Program-made: the position numbers and the translations under genes
Part shown: positions 62,571 to 64,000 of the stretch, piece by piece
Numbering within the stretch: the first letter of the stretch is position 1
Layout of the letters: each line of letters opens with the position of its first letter
Assembly (NCBI GenBank): GCA_012295275.1
Contig: CM022671.1
Location: 757,501-821,500 of the forward strand
From: Chrysomallon squamiferum
Lineage: Eukaryota > Mollusca > Gastropoda > Neomphalida > Peltospiridae
Length of the DNA: 64,000 bases
Direction: 5' to 3'
The notes under the pieces: generated by a model
Told to the model about the DNA's origin: nothing
What the model saw: the letters and a program-made list of their open reading frames with translations, nothing else
The model's database searches: none

Positions 62571-63078
62571 GTAAGGATACACTTTTTACTGTGTATATTA
62601 TGTTCATTAGAATTCTTATAATGTCAACGCAGGCTGTATATTGCTTTTGAAGTATTACAGAGATTACTGTATTAGTTATTTGTCATATTTGTGTATTTCC
62701 AAAATTTCAGTATAACTTAAACTCAGTTTAAGTAAAACTGTATATTATACTTAGTATACAGTGAACTATAATAAAGTGTAAGATATCTGAAATGAATATT
62801 TATTTCCTAATTCAAGTCATTATCATGTACTAATTGAAGTTATTATATAATTTTATAATTTTGTTATGTTTTTTTTTTTACTCTGCTGACAACACTGGCT
62901 AATTATAATTTTCTGATTTAGTAATTATGATTAAGAAATAGTGTTTTCATTTAGCTTTAAGAAAAGAAAAGAAAGGTGAAAATAAAACAAAACATTAAAA
63001 AAATATTATTATTATTATTATTGTTATTAATTTTAATTTAATTTTTTTTTTCCAGTCTTGACATATTTGTTGTTAAAA

Positions 63079-63198
63079 ATGGGTAAAGAAAAAGGTGGAT
63101 TTCTTACTCCAAAAGCTATCGCCAATCGCATCAAAGCAAAAGGTTTACAGAAGTTGAGATGGTACTGTCAGATGTGTCAGAAACAGTGCAGAGATGAG
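63079..63198 (+). CDS. KIN: KIN coding exon 1
   Basis: Acceptor TTTTCCAG at 63049-63056, 22 bases of 5' UTR, then ATG 63079 with A at -3 and G at +4. The donor is GTAATA at 63199. Forty codons ending RDE, within the zinc finger. Confidence 0.94.
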
Positions 63199-63768
63199 GT
63201 AATAAATTGTATTTTATTATTATTGTTAAAGAACCTAATTATATTTTCTAACATTTGTTATAATATTATTTTTATTTGTTTCTTTTTTTCTTTTCTGTTT
63301 ATTTTGTTATTTATTTATTTATTTAATTTTTTTTAATTATTATTATTAATTTTATTTGGTTTGGGTTTTTGGGTGGGCTTTTTTGGTAAATCAGAAATAA
63401 ATGGTATTTTATGACTTTAATATTTCTTGTCATAATGAACTAAAACCATTAACTTCAGCAGAATTGTACAAACATTTATTACGAAGTAGTAATGCATTTT
63501 TGGTTATAAGTTAAATAGAAAAGTTCAGTAACCAGAGACCAAAAAATGATATATGAAACGGAGCAGGCCATAGTTAGTCTTAAAATGAAAATGTTTTGTC
63601 AGTTAATTCAGATTTCAGCATTTTATAGTTTCTTACATTTATTTTTGTATTGTATTGTTTTTTTTTTTTTCAGAATGGCTTTAAGTGTCACATGATGTCA
63701 GAATCTCACCAAAGACAACTATTGTTATTTGCAGAAAACCCAGATGAATATGTTGACACATTTTCTAA
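63079..63768 (+). CDS. KIN: KIN (Kin17) DNA/RNA-binding protein, 5' part
   Basis: Two coding exons, 63079-63198 and 63674-63768, joined in phase 0 by a GTAATA...TTTTTTCAG intron; the rest lies beyond the window. The start MGKEKGGFLTPKAIANRIKA and KGLQKLRWYCQMCQKQCRDE is the almost invariant N terminus of Kin17. A C2H2 zinc finger is complete: C30, C33, H46, H52. Kin17 is a nuclear protein of replication, repair and spliceosome complexes with a winged helix and C-terminal KOW-like domain, which are expected downstream. The first exon begins with an acceptor at 63055-63056, so a non-coding 5' exon must lie upstream. Confidence 0.95.
63199..63673 (+). other. KIN intron 1 (between coding exons)
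   Basis: AT-rich, with ATTT and ATT runs and a long T tract before the acceptor. Nothing else seen. Confidence 0.8.
63674..63768 (+). CDS. KIN: KIN coding exon 2
   Basis: Begins NGFKCHMMSESHQRQLLLFA, completing the zinc finger, and ends DTFS plus two bases at a donor GTTAGT (63769). The donor is the least certain border because it lacks the G at +5 relative to a perfect GTAAGT, but family alignment ends the exon here. Confidence 0.9.
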
Positions 63769-64000
63769 GTTAGTTTTACATATGGTTATATTAAATGAAA
63801 TTTATTTTTTTAAATATATTTTGCCATTGATACTTTTAAATATATAGCAATAAAGTAATTATTCGTCATGAATAAATTCATTGCTGTGGTTTCACAGAAT
63901 TTAAAATAAAATTATACCATTATTATTATTATGTTAACAAAATAGCAATTAAAAATATATCTGTTGTCTTTTCTCTAAAATATGCTTATAAGTGTACTGG

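Larger units (their letters stand above)
59110..63056. promoter_or_regulatory. Head-to-head promoter interval between GEMIN2 and KIN
   Basis: About 4 kb shared upstream space. It holds a composition island at 61080-61400, an ETS-like motif TTTCCGTTTCCGGAAAT at 62493-62509, and GCGGAAATAA near 62459. A 5' UTR exon of KIN may end at the donor AAA|GTAAGG (62571). No other coding gene was recognised; several ORFs of 70-107 codons lack motifs. Confidence 0.45.

Overview
This is a window of an AT-rich, repeat-rich animal nuclear genome. Genes are split by spliceosomal introns with GT-AG borders, introns reach 22 kb, and microsatellites and minisatellites are dense. Protein similarity is to metazoan families in general. 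The style (long introns full of CA/GT, ATT and GTAT-type repeats) suggests a lophotrochozoan, perhaps a mollusc, but nothing in the window fixes the species.

Three protein-coding genes are supported. Positions 1918-48607 on the + strand hold a complete TBC1D30-type Rab GTPase-activating protein gene: ten coding exons, all phases consistent, 1107 residues, with the arginine and glutamine fingers of the TBC domain present. Positions 59109-55451 on the - strand hold a complete GEMIN2 gene (SMN-complex component, 8 coding exons, 281 residues). From 63079 on the + strand starts a KIN (Kin17) gene; its first two coding exons are inside and the rest lies beyond the window. GEMIN2 and KIN are head to head, with candidate promoter and 5' UTR sequence between them. 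TBC1D30 and GEMIN2 are tail to tail.

Most of the window is the introns of TBC1D30. Intron 1 (8.8 kb) and intron 2 (21.8 kb) are low-complexity DNA plus tandem arrays. Intron 2 carries four separate arrays: GTATATAGAATACACATA-type, a 54-57 bp satellite at 16.2-18.65 kb, a 38 bp satellite at 20.4-21.5 kb and a 60-67 bp satellite at 28.5-31.65 kb. Intron 6 is almost wholly an 18 bp satellite (40.18-42.0 kb) followed by five 31 bp repeats that run into the splice acceptor of exon 7.

The most interesting observations are: (1) an exact 54 bp tandem duplication in GEMIN2 that copies a splice acceptor together with 32 bases of exon, so two acceptors give proteins differing by 18 residues in frame; (2) a candidate alternative first exon of TBC1D30 in intron 2 whose two possible donors both match the phase of exon 3; (3) a fragment of TBC1D30's last exon copied about 2 kb downstream next to a copied piece of 3' flank; (4) a duplicated edge of the 18 bp array in which the inner copy is interrupted by the satellite motif; (5) palindromic satellite units, one array ending in an inverted partial unit. 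No rRNA, tRNA, CRISPR array or intact transposon was recognised.
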